From Reticulascus tulasneorum (Eukaryota; Ascomycota; Sordariomycetes; Glomerellales; Reticulascaceae), in the NCBI GenBank assembly GCA_001557505.1, contig LSAX01000001.1, positions 4,402,001-4,466,000 on the forward strand: a DNA stretch of 64,000 nt. Direction: 5' to 3'. The notes beneath the pieces are model-generated. The model ran no database searches, was not told where the DNA came from, and saw only the letters and a program-made list of their open reading frames with translations. Positions 11,794 through 23,710 of the stretch are shown piece by piece; positions within the stretch are counted from its first letter, which is position 1; every line of letters starts with the position of its first letter. Made by a program: the position numbers and the translations under genes.

Positions 11794-13801
11794 TCATATT
11801 GGGACGTGTACAAGTTTCGTAATGGAGGTTCCATCCTTCAGGACAGCTGTCTCCTCCTCTATTCTGTAGCCTCGCCAGCGAGGAATAAGAACCGTCCAGA
11901 TATACCAATAAGTGATGCCAGACAAAATGCTGCAGGAAGCTGAAATCAGTGCCTGGAACTCATGAGGATCGCAGGTGAACTTACATGCTAACACCCGTAA
12001 TTGCATACGTAGCATAGAAAAGACCACTTTCTGGTTTCTTCGCCGGCGGGAAGAAAGGCGCAATAATAAGAGCAAGGCTAAGGAAGACACGTACGAGCAC
12101 TGCAGGAATCCATGCTTTGAAAGGTCTTTTCAGTTCGGGACGCTTGACTCTAAGCCAGATTAGACCAAGCGAAAGAGCAACGACGAAGAACTGAGCTGGA
12201 TATCCTTCAAGCTCGAGGATGAACGAATAAACATCACTCGAAGGCGGCAGGATGATAACTAGAAACGATGGTATGAAGTGGACCACCAGCCCCCCTAAAG
12301 GAGAATGGAATGGCCGAGTCGAGGAGAGAATTTCAGAGAAGGGCAAGAATCCCTGCCGGGCAAGTTCCTGCTTGAGACGTGACTGGAGGTCAAGGTAGAT
12401 TAGTCAATGCGAAAATCACCAAAATCAAACACCCGAAGAGCTTACCAAGGAAAAGGTAACAACCATGACGTTTCCCGCGGCCGACAATGCGACAGCCAGG
12501 GGTAAGATCTTCCTACCAACGCTTGGGCCGAATGTCCGCTCGAAGAACAGGGCAGCAATCAGTTCACCACTGTTCTTTATATCTTCTATAGGGACTACAA
12601 TGAAATATGCCACGTTGATGAGGGAGTAGAGTCCACATGCTGTGATGAGCGACGTGAGGGTTACAGATCTCAGCGTCCGGACTGGGTCTTTGACTTCGTT
12701 CAAGACGTTGTTGACATTGTCGAGCCCAGCATACGAGTAGAAGACTTTGAAAAGTGCGGTTGAGATGACACTCCAATTCCAGTTGGAGCCGGCCCACAGA
12801 TTACCCCGAGATGTGAGGGTTCGAGGCGCTGGCGCGATGGGTTTGCTACCGTATGGGCGGAAGGCGACAACGTATACCCCAGAAAGAATCATGAATAAGA
12901 TGATGGCTACTTTGACCCACCCCAGTACGTTTTGTAACCGAACTCCGAATTTGGGAAAGACGCCATGTATGACAGTGACCGCTGTGAGAAGACCGACCGC
13001 CACCCCTTTTCGCAACTTGTCGCTGGCATCGTCGATTCCAAGGGCAAAGAGGACGTACTGACTGAACACGATGCAGTTACTAGCTGTAAAGCCAAGCACC
13101 ACAACTTGAACTGCGACCAGTGTCGAGGTCAGAAACCGTGGTCGGCGATATGTGAATTCCAGGTAGATCTTGTCGCCGCCAGATCTCGGTAACATGGACC
13201 CAAACTCAAGTGTAACAGCTAGGCCGCAGGCAGCAATCACCGCGCCCACAAGCCACAGCGATAGCGCCAGACCAGGACTACCTACAGCCCGGAGGATTGT
13301 TCCTGGCGTCGCAAATATGCCGCTGCCGATCACCCGCGAGATGACGAGAATGTAGGCGCTCTGCCAGCTGAGAGTACGCCCGAGAGCCGATGTCTCCGGG
13401 AGCACGTCATCCTCGACAGACCGTGATGGCTGAACGTCCTCGCTTGATTCCGGATCGTCGAAGGCAGTAGTTGACGAGGATTGTGAAGACGAGGGTCGTT
13501 TACGGGAGGATGCTGTTATGGAGGGTCGCGGCGAGATGGATCGAAGCAGAGGCTCCTGTTCTGGTTGGTCATGGTCGCTCATCTCGTCTACCTGCCGTGT
13601 CATTGTAGAGATTCGGTCTGGGCTCTGTCTGTCTGAGCTCTCCGAATGGAGAGAAGCTAGCGGTATGGACTCACGACTTTCATTGTAGGTAGGCGACAAG
13701 TTAAGCGGATTGTCATGGTCGTGGGATGAACCGGTCATGGGTGGCCCAAGCCAGCTGAGCCGCGGCGCATTTTCAGAGGCCTGCCGCGTGCCCACGGACA
13801 T
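11794..13801 (-). CDS. Mup1/Mup3-type methionine or amino-acid permease
   Basis: Exons 13801..12446, 12382..11985 and 11929..11794 give 629 residues. The introns are 63 nt (GTAAGC/CCAG) and 55 nt (GTAAGT/TGCAG), in phases 0 and 2. About 135 hydrophilic Ser/Glu/Pro-rich residues precede the first helix. The APC/LAT-type signature GSGIFATPGTI follows in TM1, and then a hydrophobic pattern compatible with 12 helices, including FYSYAGLDNVNNVLNEVKDP in the central loop, typical of fungal low-affinity methionine permeases. It should import methionine or related amino acids by proton symport at the plasma membrane. The long N-terminal tail is a likely site of regulated ubiquitination by family analogy. 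The last exon is short, but its frame and hydrophobicity continue TM12. Confidence 0.85.
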
Positions 13802-14919
13802 CCCAGTGCTGACAATTGTTTATAATATGGATGGGAGGCATTGCACCATACGCCTTGCGCCAGATGGTGCAATCCAAACTTGGGGGTTCAAGCGCCCTTT
13901 TGATGGGCAGAACGCTCGCACGTCATAATTCTCCCCACTGACGAATTATATCCTTCTGCCGCGCCCTTTTGGTGCCTGTGCTTGCCTGCCACCTCGTCAT
14001 TTCCTGGCATCAAACGAAGCTTAAAGTTTGAGATACGTGCTTTATTGGGTGCAAAATGCGCGACTATTCTTCTTAAAGGGACAAATGGTTCATCATTTGA
14101 GAATTATATTATCGTTAACAATGTCATAATCTAGGTTTTGTTCTGCCAAAGCTGTATTGATATCGCAGAATCGTCAGATCCAGCCCCAAAATGCCTGGTA
14201 TTAGGCTACCCCCACGCCCCCAACCCAGTCCGAAACACAGGGCGTAAGCACTAATTAATTAGAAGAAAGTTTGTCTTACAACGGTTTTAATGTGACTTCA
14301 ATTGCCTATCAGATGTCATAACCTGCGACTTTTGTAGTACGTCGTGCCAAAGGTGTTAAGTGAGAACCATTCGAATCCTCGTATAAAATCAAACCCCGCC
14401 AAATGACCAAAGCTTTCCATTACAACCATCATAGAAAGTGTAACAGCGTCGAAGTCACCTGAGATGTTTTGTCCTCGTGAAGCCCAAGTTTTGGACAGAG
14501 TGGCCCATGCTGAGACCAAAGGAGGCCGATATGTGCCTGGATTGCTTAGCACCTACTACTCACTTGTGTGGTATATGTTTTGGTAGAAAGCATCGTTAGG
14601 GGAAAAGATTGTACTAGGCCCCGAAGGCAAGACAGGAAGACACCTGCTTCTGATATATATCACATCACACCCACCAAAACGTGCAAGCGAGTCTTCCTGG
14701 TCCTGGTCAAATTTGCTGTGTCCAACATCGGTTAGTTAGATAATAAGGCAGGCAAGCTAATAACTGTGCTTGGTAGGAATCCAGAGTTAGCAATACGAAA
14801 AATAAATGGGTTGTTCGAGACACCACCCATAAGAAAGTCAGCGCTAGTAAGGTAAATGAACTGGTGGAAAGTTGAAATAAAAAAAAAATTAAAGATTTTG
14901 AAAACCAAAAAAAAAAAAA
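13802..14919. other. Intergenic, AT-rich
   Basis: A 1.1-kb region upstream of the permease gene. It contains two A-runs near its right end (A10 at 14879-14888 and A13 at 14907-14919); the second is the Pol III terminator of the tRNA gene read on the minus strand. No protein-coding gene was supported. Confidence 0.5.
14907..14919 (-). terminator. RNA polymerase III terminator
   Basis: On the minus strand a run of 13 T directly follows the tRNA-Ser discriminator base, a textbook Pol III stop signal. Confidence 0.85.
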
Positions 14920-15000
14920 CGACGCCGCAGGGATTCGAACCCTGGCCTCCGAGGAGACGGGCTTAGCAGGCCCGCACGTTAACCACTCCGTCACAGCGCC
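14920..15000 (-). tRNA. tRNA-Ser (anticodon GCT)
   Basis: Read on the minus strand, 81 nt fold as a class II tRNA. The acceptor stem GGCGCTG pairs with CGGCGTC using two G-U pairs. The D arm contains AGTGGTTAA, the anticodon loop is CTGCTAA with anticodon GCT flanked by GGGC/GCCC, and there is a long variable arm (CTCCTCGGAG) and a T arm containing GGTTCGAATCC. The long variable arm plus anticodon GCT identify a serine isoacceptor for AGC/AGT codons. There is no intron. CCA is not encoded, as expected for a nuclear gene. The internal A and B boxes coincide with the D and T arms. Confidence 0.96.
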
Positions 15001-16597
15001 GAATGCTCATTTTCAGCTTAGAATCTACTATACTTTACCCCAATCTTTTGTTTGCGGCCATAAAACCAGACTCCTGACCAACACATATCAACCTCACATT
15101 TTCGTCAAGTTTTCTACAGTTCTTCTCAAGTCGGTCTCCCTGTTTTCTTACCGTACCTACTTCAGCTGGTCTCTCCTACACATATAACGCCAAACCCGAT
15201 TTTAGACGGCAGCCATGCGATCAAGACGGATCAGCGTTGCTGAGAGTTGCACAGTATCCAGCAACTTCCGAGCAACGGGTGACGGAGTTTACAACTCTTC
15301 GCAGCCCTGTGTCACTTCGTCGGCAAATGTACTCTCATATTGAGCAAAGCTGCGGAGATGGGATCGAGGCAATATCGCCAAGGCCTTCACAATCTCCTTC
15401 AATCGCCTTTCATGCCTGCCATAGGCTGTGCAAGCCCAATCTTCGAGTCCGACGATCAGTTATCCGAGGTACTAAGTATTAACGAGTCGACCGCGGCTTC
15501 CCTTGCCCATGGCAATGTATTCGTTTTCTATCTCCGGTCTTGGGAACTCTCGGTGCAATGATTTCGGACCCTCTTGGAAAGTTTGAAGAGAAAAGGACAG
15601 GACGTGAGGCAATATGAAGATGCTCTATCTTACCGTCCTCAGGAAGTGTCCACCATTATGATTAGAAATGTTGGATTGATAAGTGGTAAACAAACTCCAT
15701 GGACTCAGGCGCAACGATCTCTTCAGGCCGTTGCTCGTAGTAAGAGAACCTTCGTCAGGCTTATCGCTACCGTCCTTGACGCAGGTCGTGCTCAGACCCC
15801 CCTCCTCCTGCAATGCATTCGGATTGAGAGGCGTCTGCGGTCTGAATCTGTGGAAGGCATGCCATTTGCTGGGCTCTTATTGGTTGGCTATGATAAAAAG
15901 GATGCCTGAAGCAATCAGACACGAGGTGCTGTAGTTGGCCACTGCGGGTCGATGAGCAATGTGCCTGGCGGGTCGAGTCAAAGATTGCCGACCATGTTGT
16001 GTTCTGTTGGAAAGCACTTCGAGAGTTGAATGCTGGCAAAATTGAGCAGAAAGCAAGGACAGAAGTCTCGTGGTGGGTTTAGTGGACAGTCACCAAAGAT
16101 TTAGCGAACGCACTACCTGATTGTGAGGCCCTAGAGCGCAGGAGATGGCAGCACCCGATCGGGCGATGATGTGTGAGTCCAGTCCATGATACAGCTAGTG
16201 CCTTAATTGAGGGATGGGACTTCTCATCTTCGTATGCTTTTCGAGGTACCACTACAGCTCTACTTGGCATTTTGGAAATGGTATCCTGGCAGTAGCAAGA
16301 TTGTCATGCAACGTTTATGCTCATTGGCGAATCGGTTGTCAAAAGTACACGAATCCTGTTGGCACTGATTGCGAATGGATGATCTTCTCGCCTCCCAGGG
16401 ATCCGAGCGCAAGCTCTTTGGGGTAAAGATCTGGCATGGGCCGCTGCGGCTGGGGCCCGTGTGGTCACCTGTTTACTGATGAATGCGCACCGTCTGATGC
16501 AACATGATGTTATCAAATCGTCGTATGGGCGCTGAAGGAGTTCAGCGTACGCATTATCATTACTATCTATGTTTTCCGGGTATCTCCATATCTACTA
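15001..16597. other. Intergenic, possible degraded coding fragments
   Basis: Plus-strand open frames at 15340-15561 and 15574-15934 lie close together, but in different frames and with no recognised family. They could be remnants, but no claim is supported. Confidence 0.35.
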
Positions 16598-17483
16598 TTA
16601 TTGTAGAATTGCAAAAGCCCACTCGCTCGTGGCCTTATGCGACTTCTGCAGGTTGTTTTTCATCCAACAACGGTATTTCGGTCCTTTATCGCCCTTGATA
16701 AATCCCCACGCGCAGCCAGTGCAGCCAGGGAAAATGGCGCACTGGTTCATGCATTCCGGCATACTGGTAGTCGCCACAAAGGCTAGATCGTTTGCCTCAT
16801 CCTCCCCACTATAATCAATGCTGCATATCCGGTGGAACCTCTTGTTGGAACCCGGTACTGTGTAAAATGTGTTGTTCGAGGCAGGACAATCGAATGTTGT
16901 CGAAGACGTCGGGCTCGGGGATGGACTTGATGTCGTGGAGGACTGCACTAGGCTGGTCGCGGTTCCACTTGGGACAGGCCCATCCGTGGCCGGTCCGCTT
17001 GTCGGGGCGCTATGCGACGGTTAGAGATGAACGAGACTGTCGACAATCTAGAATATCCAAATACCTCGTCTCGACTGCAGATGGTTTGCCTGAGGAGCGG
17101 GCGTGTGCTGTCAACCCAACCCCAACGCCGATGCCAATGGCTAGGAGCACAAAGAGAAGCACAATGATAACAGTCACCCACTTGCATCTTCCGAGCCCAA
17201 TTACGGCTCTCTTTTCGCGTACCGGCTCCGTCTCGTGTACAGCTATCGAGTGACGTGTATACACAGGCCGAGCTGCCTTTTCCTCTGGCAGCGTTGGCGT
17301 TCCTTCTCGATAGAATGTGTACTGGGATTGAGTCGCATCGTCCGCCCAGTAAAGCTCCGACGCCAACGTCCCTTGATCCCCTGACGTTGTCTCATAGACC
17401 TTTAGTTCTGGCTGCTCATCCACCGGAGGCGACTCGTGAGCCTGCGATCGAGAAGAGTCTGGTGTTGGTGTCGATGGATCCAT
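16598..17483 (-). CDS. Type II membrane protein with Cys-rich PAN/apple-like ectodomain
   Basis: Exons 17483..17065 and 17009..16598 (55-nt intron, GTATTT donor, CTCTAAC branch, CATAG acceptor, phase 2) give 276 residues. The order is an acidic Pro/Ser-rich cytosolic N-terminus (1-100), a basic patch then a strong transmembrane helix at about 102-124, a short Ser/Thr/Pro-rich stalk and a cysteine-rich C-terminal module. That module contains CPASNNTFY, CMNQCAIFPGCTGCAWG and a final CW. Its spacing resembles the PAN/apple-like carbohydrate- or protein-binding domains that fungi display after a signal anchor. There is no N-terminal signal peptide, so the C-terminus should face outside. Ligand and role are unknown. 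The donor is not the strict consensus. Confidence 0.75.
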
Positions 17484-19255
17484 GAAGTGCTATGCCAGCT
17501 GATGGATCCCATACCGAATGTTTGTTGTCCTTGGATGAACGCTCGGTGGGAATTTTTCACATTCTGTTGTGAAGATGTGATGGCATACCTTAGATAACAA
17601 GAGAAGAGGAGCATCCTGGGACCCAGGAATCCTGGGGTTGTTATGTATCGTAGTATTATGTGATTATTCCCTGCAGCAAGCTCTTGGACCCCTTGTCGTC
17701 ATAATTTCGCGAAAGCTCAGTGGCGGGACCAGGCGGGGATGTGAAGATCCCTGGTCGCGTGGTTTTTGGATTGCATCCGCGTCGAAATCGCCCCCCTTTT
17801 GAACTGAATCCCTGCACCCACATGGCTAGCTAATCCCAAGATTGACCTTCAATCTTTTGATAAATTTGCAATTGGCTTCGAGCCTTCCTTGGTACCCCGT
17901 AGCTCAATGTCATATCTGGCTTAGCTCTGATACTGTCCCGCGAAATCTGTCGGGTTGATGCAGAATTTCCGCAGTCGGCAACCCCGTTCAATCGTTCAGA
18001 TTTGCAACGTCCATTCGTTTTCTCGGATGCCGATCAACCCCCGGTCCTTGGACTATCAGTGACGCAATGAACCAAACATCCTCTCCCGCAATTCTTAATC
18101 TGACATGTAATCCGTGAAGCATTACGAAATTGTGTATCGGGTAGACAAGGCGCAGCAGATGGTATATCCGTTCGTAAAGCTGAGGAAACGAAGAATCCCT
18201 TGGGCTCTAACGGCTTCCCATGATCTACCCCAAAACCGTCACTAGAGTGTGGGCTAGCGAGGGCGTTCGGCAGAAGCTCATGTTCTCGCGACAGCAGTCA
18301 TCTGTCTATATCAATTCCCCGTAGATATAGTGCGTGTTGAGGTTACTGCCCGCATAGTACCCTGTCAAAGCCATTCCTTGATAGTGCCCAACCGCAAATT
18401 TACTCCATAATCTGTCATGGGGAGAAGGCGAGGGCCGGTGTAAAGGATCCCGCACATCGACTTTGGCATCTGCAGCGCAACACGGCCAATCGCAGTGCCG
18501 CATATAATTTGAGTGATTGGATTTACTACAGATATTCCGGGCTGTTCATTATCCTCATCGTATTAATCTTTTCACGGGAAGACTCATATGATTGTTCTTC
18601 CACGCATGTTCGTTGACCTTGTTCAGGATCCTACTCAGCAGGCCTCGACTTGCTTAGGCGTGAAACAGATCCTTGAATGTATCTGTCACGATTACCACCA
18701 ACGGTCGATACTTCACTGCGAGCGGATTCGCGGCGTTGCTGCTATATGTGTCATCGACGCATCCAAGTTTGCCCTCCGGAATATTTCGCTGTACCTCCAA
18801 AATCGCTGGAAGGAGGGACCGGTGGGGAAAACACACCAGTGTGGGGTCCCGACCACCACAGTCGAGGACTCAAATTTTGAGCCTCACTGGATTGCAGTTG
18901 TGGCAATACCTCAAATTCTTTCAATTCAATTCCCAGGAATCTAGGGCATCAACCTCTACATTCTAGTCCCTTGCATCAGGTTTGTATGCATTACCTCAAG
19001 GGCGGGGATGTAGGGGAATGACGTGGTACGAAGACGAGGTTATGGGGCAAATTATTGATTACAGTGTCTCCGAACGGAGTGAAGTGGGGCCGATCGTGAC
19101 TCAACTCCCCGTTGAAAGTGAGTGTTCCTCCGACTTCATCATCAACTTGACCCATCATAGTTTGGTGTGTCTATAAGTTGACGGCAATATGCCTCCGGTG
19201 TACCCTTCTATCGAACCATACCAGTTTTCTTCGGCCTCCCAGTTAAATATCCAAC
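17484..19255. other. Intergenic, divergent promoter region
   Basis: A 1.8-kb region between a minus-strand and a plus-strand gene. Short frames at 18306-18503 and 18588-18966 do not resemble known proteins and lack a supporting exon chain. Confidence 0.45.
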
Positions 19256-20341
19256 ATGTCGTCTATGTTCGATTTCGCCACCGTTGATGTCTTTACGCAG
19301 ACGCCGTACTCTGGCAATCCGCTTGGTATCGTCCACCTTTCTCGCGACCAGCCCGAGCTCGGCCAAGCTCAGAAGCAAAAGATAGCCAGAGAATTCAACT
19401 ACTCTGAAACAGTATTCATCCATCCTGAAACATCTCCGCGGTGTAGAAAGGTTGATATATTCACGAGATTCAAAGAAATCCCATTTGCAGGACACCCAGT
19501 CATCGGCACTGCGTGCTATTTGCAAAAGTACATAGCGAGAAAAGACGACGAAATTGTAAAGAACCTGCGACTTATCATTACGGCCGGAGTCGTCGATGTT
19601 GAGTTTGATGAAACTGGACTGGCAATCGCGGAGGTTCCACACAGCCTGAGGACGCATTCGGAGAGTGTTGGCATAGAGGCAATCATCTCCCAGTATCCAG
19701 AGCTGGGAAGCCTCAAGTCCAATCTCCAGCCTCAGTGTCCTGTCGTTTCAAGCGTAAAAGGCATGACGTAAGTTTTCAATTCAAAGCCATCGCTCCTACC
19801 ATTGTGGCCACGGGAGTCAACGGAGCTTACAATATGCCTAACAATATTGCCCCTTAGGAATATCCTAGTCGACGTCACAGCGGCTAAGGAGGCCCTCGGC
19901 ATCTTGAAACCCGCACAGCCGCCAGCAGAAGTCATTCTCGACTCTGACTTCTCGCCCTCTACCCTTGGAACCCACTTCTATAATAAGCTCGAATCCCACG
20001 ACCCTGCTTCTGAGAGATATCAAGTTCGCCGATTTATGAGTGACGGAGTTGAGGATCCGGCAACAGGCAGTGCCGCCGTGGCTTTGGCGGGTTTCCTCTC
20101 TATAAAGCAGGGAAAACCAGCAAAAAGACAGCGGTATGAAATGACCCAGGGTGTGGAGATGGGAAGGGTAAGCAATCCAGTTGGTCAAGGCAAGTTACAA
20201 AAGTTCTGACTATTAAGCCTGTAGAAGAGTGATATGTTCGTAGATGTCGTGCTAAACGACAATGGTGACGCAGCGTCCAAGATTTATCTTTCAGGCCATG
20301 CTGTTCAGATTATGGAAGGCCGACTAACTGTTAGTCTTTAA
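19256..20341 (+). CDS. PhzF-family isomerase-like protein
   Basis: Exons 19256..19767, 19858..20167 and 20225..20341 give 312 residues, close to the family norm of 280-310. The introns are 90 nt (GTAAGT/CTTAG, branch CTAAC) and 57 nt (GTAAGC/TGTAG). Family landmarks are the N-terminal VDVFTQTPYSGNPLGIV, the catalytic-type Glu in NYSETVFI, FAGHPVIGTA, and the C-terminal DPATGSAAVALAGF. PhzF-like proteins are diaminopimelate-epimerase-fold isomerases; in bacteria PhzF isomerises a phenazine precursor. Fungal homologues are not phenazine producers and their substrates are unknown. All motifs are intact and the third exon supplies the last beta strand (GHAVQIMEG). Confidence 0.88.
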
Positions 20342-22792
20342 GTTCGCAATACAATCAACATTTTTCATCTCGAATCTTTTTGCAATTATCATGGGCCTAG
20401 TATGCAGAAACCTGGCATGCTCAAGCGTCACAGACAGATCTGACAGGCAAAGCATTCACATCCACCAACAACGATCGGAGTTCACAGGTTTGATGCAGGG
20501 GCAATTCAATTTTCTATCGACTTCACATGAAACTTTAGCCACTCAAGAATTGCCCAAGTTGTGGCGTCGGGATGCGGCGTAGATGAACGGTTTCTATTTC
20601 AAGGGCACCATGCCGCGCATTTGCCAGTCGGGTAGTACTGCATATGCACTCAGGTACGAGAAAGTTGACTACAGTTGCGCCTTCTTGAAAGCAGTTGGTT
20701 CGAGATGATCATTTGTTCACCGGCCTGATTCGCTCGGGTAATCAATGGTATACTACACCCGTATCGGTGGGTGAAGAGCTCCTCAAAATTGAGGACTTCG
20801 AGATTAGGTGGGGTAAAAGATGAGACGGGACACAATCTTGGGACGGAAAGCAGACCAATGAATCTACGGTTCAATATCACTACAGTCGATATCATGCTCA
20901 ACTGTAACTCGTGTACAAATGCCAAACCGACATTATGCTTGCCACCATGGTTATCCCCAGCTAACTAAAGTCACACGTTGATTCCAGTGCCTCCTCTCTA
21001 GCCTCGATTCCATTCATCACGTTTAGCGACTCAAAAACTGGGAGAAGCTCTATGTCAAACCCAAGGGCTTCGATTACCTCGGTGGATAGCCATGAGATCC
21101 AACATGTAGGATAGCCACATACATAGCGTCACATCCAGAGATGATGTTCTTAAAAGTTCTGGAGGGTCCCTAATCTCCCATGCTGATGCTGCTGATGGGA
21201 AACACACTGGTTACGATTAATAGTTGGAAGTCTTTAACTTTTGTTCTGGTGCGTAGTTGGCGACAAGCTTGAAAGGCCACTAAATATATGAAATATGCTC
21301 TACCAAGTCGTCACGGTTCCTGTCACTTCTCTGGACCGAATCATAGAGAGCCATTTTCGCGGGAACCTCACCCCGACGACATACTGAAGTAGGCCTTTGA
21401 CATTCCTATTACCTATGACAACAATAACCCCACACGATAAGCGACCAATATTGAAGTCATGCAGCTTCCTAATGCTGGAACTCATCACGACCAAGGACTT
21501 CTTCGATGTCGCTTCATAAGCCCTGACCGCTGCCGGATGTAAAGATTGCACCAAAGCATCAAAATGCAGTCCTGACATCAGCGGGACAAAATCAAGCCTC
21601 ACAATCGAAGGGGCGCAAGTTTTTCTTAAAAGGCAAGCCCAAGGTTATGAAGTGGCTAGCAGTTCGAAATATCGGCTGTTGGTTGTTGCAAGTCCCTTAT
21701 TTAGACACCGATAGAGCAAAGGGAAGCTGCACATGTCACGTCATTTCAAGCATTCGTAGCACAACGAACCCGAAAACATGGGACAAAGCAACCAACCCAG
21801 TTTCACTTTTGATGTCCAAGACTATCCGACATTGATAGTTGTAAATCAATCAGGCCACCGTGGGGGCCTTTAAATCTTTGGAGTTTGTGCATCTGTAGAG
21901 TGATGGCTGGCGTGTTGGGGAATGCTACTGTAGCATCAATCTGGAAATATGTCCCTCGAGAGTCCTTCGTCTCTACGGAGTTGGCTGTAAAAGCCTCTAA
22001 TTTCGAGTTCATGGCAGTCGACCTTCGAGGGTGAGACTCGGCTCCACGGAATACGACCTCTCTGTGATAGTATAGGATGGACACCGTCCCTATGTAACAG
22101 CAATTTTGCCGCATGGAGCCCAGGTATTACCATGAAGTTCCCCAATTATTGTCCAAATGGAAGCCCAAGACGCCACGTCTGGCTCCGGAGCCAGCTCGGG
22201 TTACGGCCAAGCAGATTATCAGATGAGCGGGGTGATCTGCGCCGCTTCCACACTCTTGGGTTACCACTCGGATGATTGTTGGTGCAGCAAAATTGGGTAC
22301 GCCCAACGGAAGGTCCCCCCGTTTTTCGCTATCAGGCCGAAGGCAAACGTGGGGTAAATCAGGAGCTGGCTATTGTCGAAGTATTGGTATTCCATTTGCC
22401 GTGGAGCATTTCCCTATCTCACGTAGTGTAGCACTCTACTGCCAAGCTCCCTCGTCGCTATCACGGCGGTGCCGGAATTTAGCCTCTTCTATTCTCCTGG
22501 CGAACTCCTCTCCACTGCAATCTAATAATAATTACCCCGAAATCGTCATTCGTTATGCCTCATTTTTTCAATTCCTAGTCGGTACTTATATGCCCGGCCA
22601 GGAACGAGGAACAAAATGGCCCGAGGAAGCTTCAGCCGGTCGCATAGAAACGCGTCCCATCCCCTGTACCATATTTATCTGTTCGCCCTGCGCTCTCTCT
22701 TAGACGTCTGTTTCGAGCTTTCTTTCCCTGGTTAGACAATCAAATTCCCTCTCAGTTCTTTTGAGTGTTAGACCGTTCGAAAATCTGCAATC
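20342..22792. other. Gene-poor intergenic tract
   Basis: 2.45 kb without a supported gene. Two minus-strand frames, at 21300-21602 and 21803-22145, lie in series and might be exons or remnants of one gene. I do not recognise a family and found no clean splice joining them. The last 100 bp form the 5' leader of the CBM18 gene. Confidence 0.4.
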
Positions 22793-23710
22793 ATGCGGTG
22801 GGCTTCTATCAGCCTTGCAGCCGCCCTCGGCTTCTTGGGCGTGTCTTGCTCCGACCATGTGGGCCAAGGCGCCGACATCATGGTTGGTTATCAGGGCCTA
22901 GCTGACAGGGACGCAATTCCTGTCCGTGCCACTGATGCTAGCGGCCCGCTTCGGAATTTGGTCTCTCGTTCGGAGCAGGCCGAAATGGAGAGCCTCGCAA
23001 CTCTCGAGAGGCGGCAGGCAGGCCGGTGTGGCCCAGCTCCCATTAATGCGAGATGTTCGGATGGCCTGTGCTGCTCGCAGTTTGGATACTGTGGTGATGG
23101 GGATCAGTTTTGTGGTGATATTCAAGGCTGTCAGGCGCAGTACGGACGATGCGGCGATCAGCCAGCACCTGTACCTACGACTTCCACGACCTCGACACGT
23201 CCTACATCTACTTCAACTACTTCCAGGTCTTCCTCGTCTTCCGTAGCTCCAATACCCTCGCAGCCTGCCAACCCAGGGTTTGTCATTACGACTAATGGAA
23301 TGTGCGGCAACACCACCACGTGCGCCGGGTCAAGATTTGGAGGCTGCTGCTCCCAGTACTTCTGGTGCGGAGATTCGGCTGCATTCTGTTCTACCGGATG
23401 CCAATCCGGTTTTGGAAGATGTGGTGAACCCGGCTCGTCTACTACATCTGCAGCTCCCATTACTTCTACAACACGAGCACCGACCTCAACCTCGACTACG
23501 CGGACTACATCGACCACGCCCGCGGCACCGGCAGGGCCTTCATTGCCAGCAGGCCAACGTACTAGCACTGATGGTTCTTGCGGTGGTACAATCTCATGTA
23601 TCGGATCAACCTTTGGAACCTGCTGTTCGCAATTCGGCTGGTGTGGAGATGGAGATCAGTTCTGTGGTCAACTTCAAGGCTGTCAGCCACAGTTTGGCAC
23701 ATGCGGATAA
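22793..23710 (+). CDS. Secreted protein with three CBM18 (hevein-type) chitin-binding domains
   Basis: An intronless gene of 305 residues. A hydrophobic signal peptide covers about residues 1-19. A pro-region follows, ending at a Kex2-like Arg-Arg near 73-74 (LERRQAG). Three CBM18 modules lie at about 79-120, 169-212 and 262-304, each with the CCSQxxxCGD core and the aromatic triad that binds N-acetylglucosamine. They are separated by Ser/Thr/Pro linkers likely to be O-glycosylated. The second module is slightly divergent (CCSQYFWCGDSAAFC). There is no catalytic domain. Such proteins bind chitin in the producer's own wall or in prey or hosts, shielding chitin or capturing fragments. The 5' leader is long and pyrimidine-rich. 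The role relative to the chitinase/LysM pair 15 kb away is unknown. Confidence 0.9.
   Translation: MRWASISLAAALGFLGVSCSDHVGQGADIMVGYQGLADRDAIPVRATDASGPLRNLVSRSEQAEMESLATLERRQAGRCGPAPINARCSDGLCCSQFGYCGDGDQFCGDIQGCQAQYGRCGDQPAPVPTTSTTSTRPTSTSTTSRSSSSSVAPIPSQPANPGFVITTNGMCGNTTTCAGSRFGGCCSQYFWCGDSAAFCSTGCQSGFGRCGEPGSSTTSAAPITSTTRAPTSTSTTRTTSTTPAAPAGPSLPAGQRTSTDGSCGGTISCIGSTFGTCCSQFGWCGDGDQFCGQLQGCQPQFGTCG

Noticed and set aside
15574..15934. Possible small plus-strand gene upstream of the Cys-rich membrane protein
   Set aside because: No recognisable family, inconsistent frames with the neighbouring fragment, and no convincing introns.
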